This document shows positions 17,775 through 27,182 of a stretch of DNA of 37,482 nucleotides, in pieces. A model generated the notes under the pieces. It had not been told where the DNA came from, made no database searches, and saw only the letters and a program-made list of their open reading frames with translations. The stretch is taken from positions 1 to 37,482 of the forward strand of contig JALSLR010000090.1 of NCBI GenBank assembly GCA_026988245.1, given 5' to 3'. The translations under genes and the position numbers were made by a program. Origin of the DNA: Sulfurimonas sp. (GTDB lineage Bacteria > Campylobacterota > Campylobacteria > Campylobacterales > Sulfurimonadaceae). Every line of letters begins with the position of its first letter. The first letter of the stretch is position 1.

Positions 17775-19052
17775 TTAAGAATGCATATTTTCTATATCAT
17801 AAATCTCTTTTATGATTCCCTTAGACATATTTTCATACCCATCTTTGGTCACTAAGATATCATCCTCTATTCTTATACCGAGTCCACGATATTTTTTTGG
17901 TACACTTGTATCATTTTCATCTATATATATGGCAGGTTCAATAGTTAACACCATCCCCTCTTGCAGTGGAATCTCTTTTCCTTGTGCATACTTATAAGGA
18001 GAAGTATCGTGCACATCTAAACCCATCCAATGACCTATACCATGTGGATAATAAAGTTTATGTTTTTTCTTTTTTATTATATTTTTAACATTACCACTTA
18101 ATATACCTAGTCTAATCATACCTTCGACTAATAGTTCTTCACTTTTTTTATGAAGTGTACTTCTTAAAATGTTTGGCTTTATCATCTTTATTATTTTTTT
18201 TTCAACACTAAGAACAAGTTCATATAGTTCACCTTGTGCTACAGTAAATTTTCCATTAACAGGGATAGTCCTTGTAATGTCACTTGCATAATACTCATAC
18301 TCAGCACCAGCATCAATCAATATCAAGTCTCCCTTATAAAGAGGTTTATTATTATCTATATAGTGCAATGTATTAGCATTATTACCCGAAGCAACAATGG
18401 AAGTATATGCATCATTATAGGCACCATTTGATTTAAAGGTATATTCTAAATTAGCTAAGAGTTGATACTCATTTTTGGAAACTTTATTTAACTTCATGAC
18501 TTTATGATGAGCTTTTTTTGTAATAGTTATAGCTTTTTTTATAAGAGCTATTTCAGCATTCGACTTTATAAGTCTCATAGTGCCAATCGTAGGTGAAATA
18601 TCTTTATGTGTAGCTATATTTTTAGAGTATCGCTTTAATATTTTTACTTTAGAATAATCTAATCCAAAATCAAAACACAAGATAGATTTTTCAACTAAAT
18701 ACTCTTTAAATCTTTTCTCAAACTCATCCTTGGTGTAGACATGATCAACTAGAAATCTCTTTGTTGCTTTTTTTACACCTAATCTTTTTCCATTCCACAT
18801 CTCAGCAGTTTTATCTTTTTTATTGACAAATAAAATTGCTTGATATTTTTTTTTCTGTTTAATAAAAACTAAGATAGCATTATCTTCTTTAAAACCACTC
18901 ATATAATAAAAATTGCTATCTTGTCTAAATGGGTAATCTGTATCATTTGAACGTGTTTTATGGGTTCCACTAAAGAGTACTGTTACACTCTGTTTTGGTA
19001 AAACTAAAGCTAACTTGTCCCTTCTTCGTCGATATTCTTTTTCACTTATCAC
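17775..19052 (-). CDS. pepP: Xaa-Pro aminopeptidase (aminopeptidase P, M24 family)
   Basis: This cytoplasmic metallopeptidase removes an N-terminal residue before proline. The N-terminal domain (about 1-150) has the typical RRDKLA and SNFYYMSGF blocks. The C-terminal pita-bread domain holds the metal ligands: Asp in LIDAGAEYE, Asp in YASDITRT, His in PHGIGHWMG, Glu in TIEPAIY and Glu in IRIEDD. The protein is 425 residues, near the family norm. Its ATG overlaps the upstream lipoprotein stop by four bases, so it ends the long minus-strand run. Confidence 0.92.
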   Translation of the reverse strand: MISEKEYRRRRDKLALVLPKQSVTVLFSGTHKTRSNDTDYPFRQDSNFYYMSGFKEDNAILVFIKQKKKYQAILFVNKKDKTAEMWNGKRLGVKKATKRFLVDHVYTKDEFEKRFKEYLVEKSILCFDFGLDYSKVKILKRYSKNIATHKDISPTIGTMRLIKSNAEIALIKKAITITKKAHHKVMKLNKVSKNEYQLLANLEYTFKSNGAYNDAYTSIVASGNNANTLHYIDNNKPLYKGDLILIDAGAEYEYYASDITRTIPVNGKFTVAQGELYELVLSVEKKIIKMIKPNILRSTLHKKSEELLVEGMIRLGILSGNVKNIIKKKKHKLYYPHGIGHWMGLDVHDTSPYKYAQGKEIPLQEGMVLTIEPAIYIDENDTSVPKKYRGLGIRIEDDILVTKDGYENMSKGIIKEIYDIENMHS

Positions 19053-19654
19053 TTACATTCCTCACTCAGCCATGTTGCACTTTGGGAAAGGACTTCAGCA
19101 AGAGCTTTGTTGAGTCCTAGAACACCACCATTTGCATCTAATATTTCTACATTTAGTTTAGAAGTGAATACCTTTGTTCCTAGTACCTTTGATGTTTCGT
19201 TATCTAATATGATGAGATTAATCGAGACTATAACATATGAACTTGTGTTATCATTTTCATAGTACTGCATAAAATCTTCTACTTTTGTCTCAAGAATCCA
19301 AGGTGCTTTTGTTCTAGATTTTGAATTTTGAATAGATTGAAATATATTTAAATCTCTTAGCATTCTAAAGTATGCATCTGACACAACTTTATTTGGCGCT
19401 ATAGCCCACTCAGCCACGGAATATGGGTAAATTTTGTTTGAATCTTGCACATAATACATCTCTTTAGACATCAGCATACTTGAGCTAAAAGACTGCATCA
19501 CTTTGAGACTGTGTTGTTTACATTTAGAAAAATTTTCTTTTAAATTTGTATCAATACGTACTTGAGGATTTATCTTGTATTTTGTAGCTACTGGAGTTTT
19601 TGTACTACACGCTACAAATATGGATACAAAGAGTATTGCAATTATATATTTCAT
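19049..19654 (-). CDS. ABC-type transport auxiliary lipoprotein of the MCE system
   Basis: The start is taken at 19654 because AGGAG lies seven bases before that ATG and the protein then begins with a lipoprotein signal, MKYIIAILFVSIFVACSTK (lipobox FVAC). A longer reading back to 19720 would bury the signal and overlap the MlaD gene. The body of about 180 residues matches the ABC_trans_aux/PqiC-type pattern: IYPYSVAEWAIAP near residue 75 and ILETKVEDFMQYY. Such lipoproteins pair with MCE proteins in lipid transport across the envelope. It is next to mlaD with a one-base gap. Confidence 0.8.
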   Translation of the reverse strand: MKYIIAILFVSIFVACSTKTPVATKYKINPQVRIDTNLKENFSKCKQHSLKVMQSFSSSMLMSKEMYYVQDSNKIYPYSVAEWAIAPNKVVSDAYFRMLRDLNIFQSIQNSKSRTKAPWILETKVEDFMQYYENDNTSSYVIVSINLIILDNETSKVLGTKVFTSKLNVEILDANGGVLGLNKALAEVLSQSATWLSEECK

Positions 19655-19655
19655 A

Positions 19656-20615
19656 TTATTCTCCTGGCCCTTTTTTGATTTCTTGTTGTTTGAAGAGTAA
19701 GTCACCAGGACTTCGCTCATATTGATCTAAAATGCTTTCTAGTTTCACCATAAGTTGTTGAATATCTATCAGTGTATTGTTTACAGTTGGAACTACCTCA
19801 CCTGTGATATCTTTAATATTAAATTCCCCATCAGACACGGCTCTTTTGAATTCATCCATAGAAGCCGATATAGTCTTATAACTATTCATTATTGAACTAA
19901 AAGAGGAAGCTAACTTATTTTCCCATTCTACAGAATTAGTAGCGAATTCTTCTAATTTTGGCATAATTTCATTCAGTCTAATACTCAATTCATCTAAATT
20001 TTTGATACTATTTTGAATGTGATTTATGGTCTTGTCATCAAAAGTTTTATCAAGCTTATTCATAAAACTAGCAGAACGATGAAACAATAAGGCTATTTGT
20101 TTTTGGTTCTTTTCATCTAAAAGTTTTTGCGTACCATTTAAGGTTTTAGATAAATTTGTAGATACATTTCCAAAAGATTTTTCTATTGTTTCAAAAAATG
20201 ACGGAGTAGTTTTAATCACCGGGTATTTAGCATCTCCTGTCTTAGTTAGAAGAGGCGCTTCATTATCACCTAAAGTCAGGTTAATATAACTCAAACCTGT
20301 TATACCCTGCGATGTAAGTTTTGCTCTCGTTGATGTTTTGATGGGTGTCGATTTTAAAACTGTAATTTCTACCTCTACTTGCTGAGAATTAGATGCACTT
20401 ATGTGTAAACTTGTAACCTTCCCAACTTCAATACCTCTGTATTTAACAGGTGCTTCAAAATTAAGACCCAAGACAGACTCATCAAAGTAGATACAATATT
20501 TTTTTGTTTCATTTTTATTGGATGGTTGCAGGAGCCAAAAAGAAAAACCCACCATCAAAAACATACCCAATAAAACAACAAAACCAACTAATGTATAATT
20601 TACTTTATTATTCAT
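19656..20615 (-). CDS. mlaD: MlaD-like MCE-domain substrate-binding protein
   Basis: This is a periplasmic lipid-binding subunit anchored by one N-terminal membrane helix (about residues 8-29). The MCE domain is about 38-118: FDESVLGLNFEAPVKYRGIEVGKV, then TRAKLTSQGITGLSYINL. A long helical C-terminal part (150-300) with coiled-coil character follows; in MCE proteins such helices often span or oligomerise in the periplasm. It is encoded with the permease and ATPase. The gap of 77 bases to the ATPase gene upstream is larger than elsewhere in the run, and holds nothing that I recognise. Confidence 0.9.
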   Translation of the reverse strand: MNNKVNYTLVGFVVLLGMFLMVGFSFWLLQPSNKNETKKYCIYFDESVLGLNFEAPVKYRGIEVGKVTSLHISASNSQQVEVEITVLKSTPIKTSTRAKLTSQGITGLSYINLTLGDNEAPLLTKTGDAKYPVIKTTPSFFETIEKSFGNVSTNLSKTLNGTQKLLDEKNQKQIALLFHRSASFMNKLDKTFDDKTINHIQNSIKNLDELSIRLNEIMPKLEEFATNSVEWENKLASSFSSIMNSYKTISASMDEFKRAVSDGEFNIKDITGEVVPTVNNTLIDIQQLMVKLESILDQYERSPGDLLFKQQEIKKGPGE

Positions 20616-20692
20616 CTAAGTCCTTAGTCAAAAATAACACCAACTTCAGTGAGACAGAAAGTGTTCTAGTTCTAGGCACCTCTTCGCAGGAC

Positions 20693-21433
20693 TTAACTAT
20701 TCGCTTTGAAAAAGGTTTGTATAAATTCACTTGTATCATCCCTAATATTATCTAAATTTCCCTCATAAACTATCTTTTTATCATCTATGACAGCGATACG
20801 GTCTAAAGTATCATAGATAGAGCGTAAATCGTGTGAAACCATCACGATGCTAAGCCCTAGTAACTCACGTAATTTCAATATCAATGCATCAAATTCTCTT
20901 GCAGAAATCGGATCAAGTCCACTTGTCGGTTCATCCAAAAATAATAACTTAGGATCAAGAGCTAAAGCTCTTGCCAAGGCTGCTTTTTTCTTCATTCCTC
21001 CACTTATCTGCGAAGGAAAAAGATGTGCGTCTGCTGGCTTTAAACCTACAAGATTTATCTTAAATGCTACTATTTCATCTATCATATTTTTAGACAAATC
21101 ACTATACTCTACTAAACCTAAAGCAATATTTTCAGCTATGCTTAAAGAGGAAAAAAGAGCACCTGCTTGAAACAAAACACCCCATTGACCTCTTAGAGCT
21201 TGAGAATCTTTTTGATTAATAGTACTTAAATTATAGCCTAATATATTTATTTCACCACCATGAAATTTTTGTAAAAGAACCATCTCTCGTAAAAGCGTTG
21301 TTTTACCACATCCACTAGGTCCAAGTAAGCCATAAATCTCACCTTGTTTTATATCTAAGTTAAGTCCCGCATGAACTACTCGTTCATCAAAAACAGTTCT
21401 AAGCTGATTTACTTTTATAATACTATTCATCAT
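20693..21433 (-). CDS. mlaF: MlaF-like ABC transporter ATPase
   Basis: This is the cytoplasmic ATPase of the MCE lipid transporter. Walker A is GPSGCGKTT near residues 38-46, the signature is ISGGMKKKAALARA, Walker B is LLFLDEPTSGLD and the switch histidine is in MVSHD. The GGMKKR-type signature is characteristic of the MlaF/Mkl group. The start overlaps the permease stop by four bases (ATGA). A GATGCTAA copy at 20846 lies antisense to the gene. Confidence 0.92.
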   Translation of the reverse strand: MMNSIIKVNQLRTVFDERVVHAGLNLDIKQGEIYGLLGPSGCGKTTLLREMVLLQKFHGGEINILGYNLSTINQKDSQALRGQWGVLFQAGALFSSLSIAENIALGLVEYSDLSKNMIDEIVAFKINLVGLKPADAHLFPSQISGGMKKKAALARALALDPKLLFLDEPTSGLDPISAREFDALILKLRELLGLSIVMVSHDLRSIYDTLDRIAVIDDKKIVYEGNLDNIRDDTSEFIQTFFKANS

Positions 21434-22551
21434 ATACCTAAATTTGTAAATACTATTGAAAATAAAGCATCACACACAATGACAGCAAAAATAGATTCAA
21501 CTACACTTTTTGTTGTATTAAATCCTATACTTTGCGTATCATCTTTTACAATAAGCCCTCTATATATCCCTATGCTTGCAATCAAAAATGCGAAAAAAGG
21601 ACCCTTTAAAATTCCGATATAAAAATGCTTAATATCTACAACCTCCGTAAATCGACTTAAAAACATCTCACTAGTAATACCTAAGTCAATATTTGCAACT
21701 ATCATTCCACCAAATATCCCCATTATATCTGCTAGAAAAATGAGTATTGGCATAGTAATCATTAACGCTAAAATTCGAGGGAGGACTAAAAACATATAGG
21801 GGTCAAAGCCCATTGTGCGCATCGCATCCAACTCTTCGGTTATCTTCATAGCTCCTATCTGTGCTGTAAAAGCAGAACCACTTCTACCTGCAATAACAAT
21901 GGCAGTGATGACCGGGGCTAATTCACGTAGTATTGAGATACCCAACATATCTACTATAAATATGTTGGCACCATAAAGTTTCAACTGATATGCGGACTGA
22001 TAAGCGACTACTAAACCAATTAAAAAACTTGTGAGAGAAACAATCCCAATTGCCTTAATTGCACTTTCATTCATCTCAAAAAAAATCTCTTTAAAGCGAA
22101 TTTGTTTAAAGTTTTTAATAAAATGAATTTTCGTAGCAAAAAGTTTCCCTAAAAAAGCCATAAATGCAAATAGTCCAAGAATATTTTCATAAAAATATTC
22201 ACCCAGTTTATATCTATACCCTTGCTCTTTTTTTGCATCTTGTGTAATAATATTTGATTTATATTTTTGAGTAAGGGCGAGAGTATCTAAGAATTCTATA
22301 TTTACACTATTAATACGATATTTTATATTTTTATTGTCTACTTTTTCAATAATTAAATTTATAAAAATTGCAGCAGCGGTATCTAAATAGGTAACATTAT
22401 CAAGATTTATTTCTATATTTTGAATGTTATCAAAGTTTGCACTCTTTATCTGGGCTTCATATTTTGAAACGAAATAAAGAGTAAAATCGCCGTAGAAATA
22501 AAGTGATAAAGAGCTAGAGCTTTGCTCTATTTTTAACAAAGGTGTTGTCAT
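21430..22551 (-). CDS. mlaE: MlaE-like permease with N-terminal STAS domain
   Basis: This is an inner-membrane permease of the MCE lipid transporter. The first ~105 residues form a STAS domain (FYGDFTLYFVSKYE, then IEINLDNVTYLDTAAAIFI), the role played by separate MlaB in E. coli. From about 110 on is the MlaE permease with several hydrophobic helices and the conserved central blocks RELAPVITAIVIAGRSGSAF and AQIGAMKITEELDAMRTMG. Fused STAS-MlaE proteins are known in many Gram-negative bacteria. No mlaC is nearby; the auxiliary lipoprotein may act instead. Confidence 0.92.
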   Translation of the reverse strand: MTTPLLKIEQSSSSLSLYFYGDFTLYFVSKYEAQIKSANFDNIQNIEINLDNVTYLDTAAAIFINLIIEKVDNKNIKYRINSVNIEFLDTLALTQKYKSNIITQDAKKEQGYRYKLGEYFYENILGLFAFMAFLGKLFATKIHFIKNFKQIRFKEIFFEMNESAIKAIGIVSLTSFLIGLVVAYQSAYQLKLYGANIFIVDMLGISILRELAPVITAIVIAGRSGSAFTAQIGAMKITEELDAMRTMGFDPYMFLVLPRILALMITMPILIFLADIMGIFGGMIVANIDLGITSEMFLSRFTEVVDIKHFYIGILKGPFFAFLIASIGIYRGLIVKDDTQSIGFNTTKSVVESIFAVIVCDALFSIVFTNLGI

Positions 22552-22561
22552 ATAAGTCTAT

Positions 22562-23056
22562 CTAAAAATCTCTTTTTAAAAGTTTGTCTGCTTTAAGAAT
22601 CGTTATAATTCTATCTTCTTCTTTTCCAACACCATCAATGAGGGAATCATCAGAATTTATAGTATCAGGAGCTGGCCCAATGTTTTCTTTTTTAATACGA
22701 AGCGCCATTGTTAATCTATCTATTACAAAACCAGCTACTTCATCTCCAACTTTCATGACTATAAAGCGAGTTTCATCATTATGTTTTTGTTCAGGTAATC
22801 CAAACTTTAAACGTAAGTCTATCAAAGGTATTACTGAACCCCGCATATTAAATACACCCTTTACATAAGAGGGGACTTGTGGTACACGTGTCCATGAAAA
22901 AGGTTTAATAATCTCTTGAATAGCCAGAATAGGGATAGCATACTCTTCATCACCAATAATAAACCCAACTAATTGAACAACATTATCTAGATCTATTAGA
23001 TCCGGGTTTTGTTGTTCGCCTTGTTTGTTAATAATATCTTTTAATTTATCACTCAT
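22562..23056 (-). CDS. cheW: Chemotaxis coupling protein CheW
   Basis: This is a cytoplasmic adaptor between chemoreceptors and CheA. The CheW domain covers about residues 26-160, with VQLVGFIIGDEEYAIPI, RGSVIPLIDLRLKFGL and VGDEVAGFVIDRL. It is 164 residues with a short polar N-terminal extension. The start overlaps the cheA stop by four bases, and the gene precedes the MCE permease by 10 bases. Confidence 0.94.
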   Translation of the reverse strand: MSDKLKDIINKQGEQQNPDLIDLDNVVQLVGFIIGDEEYAIPILAIQEIIKPFSWTRVPQVPSYVKGVFNMRGSVIPLIDLRLKFGLPEQKHNDETRFIVMKVGDEVAGFVIDRLTMALRIKKENIGPAPDTINSDDSLIDGVGKEEDRIITILKADKLLKRDF

Positions 23057-25485
23057 GATAAGAACTCCGATTTAAAGTTTATATTTCTTTGCACTACACT
23101 CGATAAGTAGTCAGCTGAATATGGTTTCGTGATATACTCAACCATTCCAGACTCAACTCCACGCATACGATCAGACTTACCTGTACGAGATGTTACTGCG
23201 ATGAGTGGTAAGTTTTTGTAACGGTTATATTTTTTTATTTCACCTGCTAATGTATAACCATCCATTCTTGGCATCTCTATATCTATAAGCATCGCATCAA
23301 AATTATGATCTGATGATTTGAGAGTATTTAAAGCTTCTTGACCATCTACAGCTTCAACTAAAGTAACGCCTAATGCTTCAAGAGCTTTTCTCATGATAGT
23401 TCTATCTGTTTTAGAATCATCAACAATCATAATCGTATAATCACTTGCCTTAGTTTTTTCTAGTGTTATTTGAGCGACAGCATTAGCAGCACTTTGAACA
23501 ACAGAAGTTTTCACTTTTCTAGCCATATCCATCAGTGCTACAACATCAACGATAAGAGTAACACCACCATCACCACGGATAGTAGCTCCAGCTACACCCT
23601 CAATACCTTTAAGATATTCTCCAAGCGATTTGATAACTATCTCTTCTTGACCAACAAGAGTATCTACTATAAGACCTAATTTTTGAGCACCAAGACCAAG
23701 GACAACAACATAGGCATGTTCCCCACCGTCTATAATACGATCAACCTCAAATATATCTGAAATATGTACTAATGATAAAACTTCATCACGTAAACGCATA
23801 ACACTTTTACCTTCCACTGTATAAACTTCATCAGTAGATATACGGACTGTTTCTAAAACCGAAGCTAAAGGAATCGCATATGTTTCTTCTTGAACACCAA
23901 CAAGCAATGCTTGAATAATAGCAAGAGTTAGAGGAATCTTCAATTTCATTGAAGTACCTTTATCAATCTCAGAGTCGATATCGATAATACCATTAAGTTT
24001 TTCAATATTTGTTTTTACAACATCCATTCCAACACCGCGACCAGATACATTTGTAACTTGTGCTGCAGTAGAAAAACCAGGTCTAAAGATAAGACCAAAG
24101 GCCTCTTTATCACCCATCTGCTCTGCTTCTTTTTCAGTGATGATACCTTTTTCAATAGACTTTTTCTTCAGCATTGTCGTATCAAGACCTTTACCATCAT
24201 CATCTATTTGGATAACGATTTGGTTTCCTTCGTTGTATGCTTTTAAAGAGATAGTCCCTGTTTCTTCCTTACCAAGGGCAACCCTTGCATCTGGCTGTTC
24301 AATACCATGGTCACAAGAGTTACGAATAATATGCACAAGGGGGTCACCAATCTCTTCTACAATAGACTTATCAAGCTCTGTTTCTTCACCAGAGATTTCA
24401 AGTTCAATTTTTTTATTAAGTTCACGTGTTAAATCACGAATCATTCTTGGAAACTTGTTAAACACTTTACCTATAGGTAACATTCTCGTTTTCATAACCG
24501 CAATTTGTAGGTCAGTAGTAACAAGTGAAACTATAGAGACTACTTGGTTAAGTTCCTCTAAAAACTCTTCACCCTCATAACGCTCTTCTACATCATCATT
24601 AATTTTAATAAGTCTATTTTTAGCAAGAACTAGCTCGCCAATAAGATTCATTAAGTGGTCAAGTCTTTTTACATCAACACGAATAGTTTGCTCAACTGCA
24701 GGTGCTTTTTTTGCAGGTGCGGCAGCTTTTGGCGCTTCATCCCCTCCCGAAGCAGGTACTGGTGCTGCTGGAGGTGGAGGTGGAGGCGGTGCTACTGGAG
24801 CAGATGGTGTAGGTTCTGGTTCTGGAGTAGGAGTTTGCACTACTTCCTCCGGAGTAGGAGGTGGAGCAGCTACTTTTTCTCCAGCATCTATTTTAGCTTT
24901 ACGTTTGGCTTTATCTTGTTCTTGACGTTCTGCCAATAATCGCTGAATTTCAGCTTCAACATCATCGTCACTCATATTATCATAGTCTGGTTCATCGGTA
25001 GCTGAAGCCACCTCTTCTTCCTTGGCGGAATCTTCTTCAACAACAGGAGTCTCTTCAACTACAGGAGCAACTTGAACTTCAGGGGTAGGCACATCTCCAT
25101 CACCACCACTTACTTTATCTAGTCTAGCTACACAGGCGGTTACATCTATCCCAGCATCTGCACTAGTATCTCGAATAACGGTTAGCAATGCTTTCATTAG
25201 GTCTACTGACTCTAAAATAACATCCATTATGTCTGAAGTTATTATCAGATCACCATGTCTTGCTTTATTTAAAACATCTTCCATATGATGTGTCAAATGA
25301 GTTAAAACATCAAAGTTTAAGAATGAAGAGGCACCTTTCACTGTATGTGCAACCCTAAATATACCATTTAAAAGTTCTAAGTCTTCAGGGGTATTTTCTA
25401 ACTCAACTAAGTCTTCATCTAATTTTTCTACAAGTTCAAACGATTCAACTAAAAAGTCCTGTAGTATCTCTTGAAATTCATCCAT
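23053..25485 (-). CDS. cheA: Chemotaxis histidine kinase CheA with fused receiver (CheAY)
   Basis: Domains in order are HPt P1 with phospho-acceptor His47 in VAHTVKGAS, an acidic and Pro/Ala-rich linker (about 130-270, including PPPPPPP), the P3 dimerisation helices, the kinase P4 with NSCDHGIE (N-box) and DDGKGLD, the CheW-like P5 domain (about 540-670), and a C-terminal receiver with acceptor Asp735 in LIDIEMP. There is no separate P2 CheY-binding domain; the linker occupies its place. The fused receiver is typical of Campylobacterota (CheAY of Helicobacter and Campylobacter). It lies between cheV and cheW with short spacings. Confidence 0.96.
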   Translation of the reverse strand: MDEFQEILQDFLVESFELVEKLDEDLVELENTPEDLELLNGIFRVAHTVKGASSFLNFDVLTHLTHHMEDVLNKARHGDLIITSDIMDVILESVDLMKALLTVIRDTSADAGIDVTACVARLDKVSGGDGDVPTPEVQVAPVVEETPVVEEDSAKEEEVASATDEPDYDNMSDDDVEAEIQRLLAERQEQDKAKRKAKIDAGEKVAAPPPTPEEVVQTPTPEPEPTPSAPVAPPPPPPPAAPVPASGGDEAPKAAAPAKKAPAVEQTIRVDVKRLDHLMNLIGELVLAKNRLIKINDDVEERYEGEEFLEELNQVVSIVSLVTTDLQIAVMKTRMLPIGKVFNKFPRMIRDLTRELNKKIELEISGEETELDKSIVEEIGDPLVHIIRNSCDHGIEQPDARVALGKEETGTISLKAYNEGNQIVIQIDDDGKGLDTTMLKKKSIEKGIITEKEAEQMGDKEAFGLIFRPGFSTAAQVTNVSGRGVGMDVVKTNIEKLNGIIDIDSEIDKGTSMKLKIPLTLAIIQALLVGVQEETYAIPLASVLETVRISTDEVYTVEGKSVMRLRDEVLSLVHISDIFEVDRIIDGGEHAYVVVLGLGAQKLGLIVDTLVGQEEIVIKSLGEYLKGIEGVAGATIRGDGGVTLIVDVVALMDMARKVKTSVVQSAANAVAQITLEKTKASDYTIMIVDDSKTDRTIMRKALEALGVTLVEAVDGQEALNTLKSSDHNFDAMLIDIEMPRMDGYTLAGEIKKYNRYKNLPLIAVTSRTGKSDRMRGVESGMVEYITKPYSADYLSSVVQRNINFKSEFLS

Positions 25486-25496
25486 ATTTTATACTC

Positions 25497-26441
25497 CTAT
25501 TTCATATGTTCACGAACAATTCGTGACACTTCATCATAAAATGAACTAGCTTGAAACTTAACTAAATAAGCCTCTGCCCCAGCTTCTTTTCCTCTAATCT
25601 CACTAAAATGATCACTTATAGAGGAGTTGAAAACTATCGGGATATTATTGAAACGTCCATCTTCTTTAACATTAGCTGCAAAATGAAAACCATCCATTTT
25701 TGGCATCTCTACATCGCTGATAATTATTTTTAAATGATCAGTAATCTCTGCACCGTACATATTGTAAAGTTCATCTAGTTTTGTTAGACCCTCTTCTCCA
25801 TCTACAGCTTCAACAACTTTAAAGCCCATTTTCACAAGAGCCTCTTTGACTATTTTTCTTGCAGTTGAACTATCATCTAGAATCAAGGCAAGCCCAGAGA
25901 ACCCATCCATATCACTTGGTATATTTTCAACATCTGGTTCATAAAGCCCCAAATCTTGAACAACACTTTCTAAATCAAGAATCAAAAGTACATTATCACC
26001 CTCTATCTTTGTAACTCCAGTGATTTTAGAACCTTCTACATCCGAGCCTGTTCCAGCGGCAAAAGCAGCTGTTTCTATATCACCCCAGTTTATACGTCTT
26101 ATTCGCTTAGCATCATGTACTATAAAGCCTATCAAAACATTATTAAACTCTGTAATGATAACACGGGCATCTTTGCGTGCTGATTCTGGTTCAACTATGC
26201 CCATCCATTTTGCAAGATTCACGACAGGTATTACAACCTCTCTTAGGTCAAATATCCCTTCGATAAATTCAGGGGTACCTGGTAGATTAGTCAACTCTGG
26301 CATCTTTATGATTTCACGAACTTTTGAGACATTTATCCCATAGATTCCTTCATAAACACCATCTTCTTCTTGTTTTAAGATTCTAAAATCAACAAGTTCC
26401 ATCTCATTGGAACCAACTTTTAGATTGTCATCCATATTCAT
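25497..26441 (-). CDS. cheV: Chemotaxis protein CheV (CheW-receiver fusion)
   Basis: It couples chemoreceptors to CheA through an N-terminal CheW domain (about residues 15-160, with GTPEFIEGIFDLREVVIPVVNL) and adds a C-terminal receiver (about 185-314) with acceptor Asp243 in IISDVEMPKMDGF. The receiver is thought to act as a phosphate sink or adaptation switch. Campylobacterota often have several CheV paralogues; which one this is cannot be told here. It is followed by cheA after 11 bases. Confidence 0.95.
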   Translation of the reverse strand: MNMDDNLKVGSNEMELVDFRILKQEEDGVYEGIYGINVSKVREIIKMPELTNLPGTPEFIEGIFDLREVVIPVVNLAKWMGIVEPESARKDARVIITEFNNVLIGFIVHDAKRIRRINWGDIETAAFAAGTGSDVEGSKITGVTKIEGDNVLLILDLESVVQDLGLYEPDVENIPSDMDGFSGLALILDDSSTARKIVKEALVKMGFKVVEAVDGEEGLTKLDELYNMYGAEITDHLKIIISDVEMPKMDGFHFAANVKEDGRFNNIPIVFNSSISDHFSEIRGKEAGAEAYLVKFQASSFYDEVSRIVREHMK

Positions 26442-26444
26442 TTT

Positions 26445-27182
26445 TTATGTTCCTTTAGAGAATTTTCTCTCTACAAATAACTCTTCATGAGATGATTTTA
26501 CTATAAAATATCTTTGATTGCAAGCAAAAGCAGCTAAGTTAAAGTACTTAAAACCATTATATTTTATAAACTTATTTTGATGAAAATGTCCCTCTACAAA
26601 ATACTCACACTCATACTTAGTGTCTAAGCGATTTTTTATAATCTGTTCAAATGTTTTTATATCTGTACAGTCTTTCTTTTTTGATAAATATTTCTCAAGA
26701 CGATTAAGTATGGAGTTATTTAAAAGTATGTTCAGTATATTTAACAATGCGAGTACAGCTTTAGTTCGTACAACAGCTGTATAGACTTTATACAATAGAG
26801 TTCCTGTAAAATCACCATGTGCCAAATAAACTTTTTTTCCATTAAAATCACACGAAATAGGTTGCACATCAATAGAGAAAACTTTAGCATTTTCAAATAC
26901 TTTTTTGAGGTTAAAGTCATGGTTACCCTCTAAATAAACTACCTCTATTTCTAAAGATAATTTATCAATCAAATCTATCACTTGTTGATTTTCAGTGTAA
27001 GTTCTAGGAACTCCACCAAAAAGAGCATCAAAGATATCACCCATAAAGATAAGTTGGCTTGGTTGCAATACCTTAGAGTCTATGTCCTTTAAAAAGTCAT
27101 AGAGTTCTGGACGTGAAGCTGAGTAGTGTGCATCTGAGATGAAAAAAGCACCTTCCTTTATATCTATGATGCTAAGGGACAT
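26445..27182 (-). CDS. LpxH-like metallophosphatase (UDP-2,3-diacylglucosamine hydrolase candidate)
   Basis: This is a calcineurin-like phosphoesterase. The metal-binding motifs are in order: FISDAHYS (DxH), FMGDIFDALFGG (GDxxD), YLEGNHDFN (GNHD), AHGDFTG and VEGHFHQN (GHxH). The layout and 245-residue length match LpxH-type enzymes that cleave UDP-diacylglucosamine in lipid A synthesis. Campylobacterota use diverged LpxH versions, so substrate assignment is inference. The start overlaps the argC end by 11 bases, and a GATGCTAA copy (27168) lies in the overlap region, antisense to both genes. Confidence 0.78.
   Translation of the reverse strand: MSLSIIDIKEGAFFISDAHYSASRPELYDFLKDIDSKVLQPSQLIFMGDIFDALFGGVPRTYTENQQVIDLIDKLSLEIEVVYLEGNHDFNLKKVFENAKVFSIDVQPISCDFNGKKVYLAHGDFTGTLLYKVYTAVVRTKAVLALLNILNILLNNSILNRLEKYLSKKKDCTDIKTFEQIIKNRLDTKYECEYFVEGHFHQNKFIKYNGFKYFNLAAFACNQRYFIVKSSHEELFVERKFSKGT

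Noticed and set aside
19655..19720. Longer start for the MCE auxiliary lipoprotein
   Set aside because: It would place 22 polar residues ahead of the lipoprotein signal and overlap mlaD; the ATG at 19654 has a strong AGGAG.
24655..24939. Plus-strand open frame rich in Arg, Trp and Cys
   Set aside because: It is the antisense of the Pro/Ala-rich linker of cheA; the GGTGGAGG low-complexity repeats explain its odd composition.
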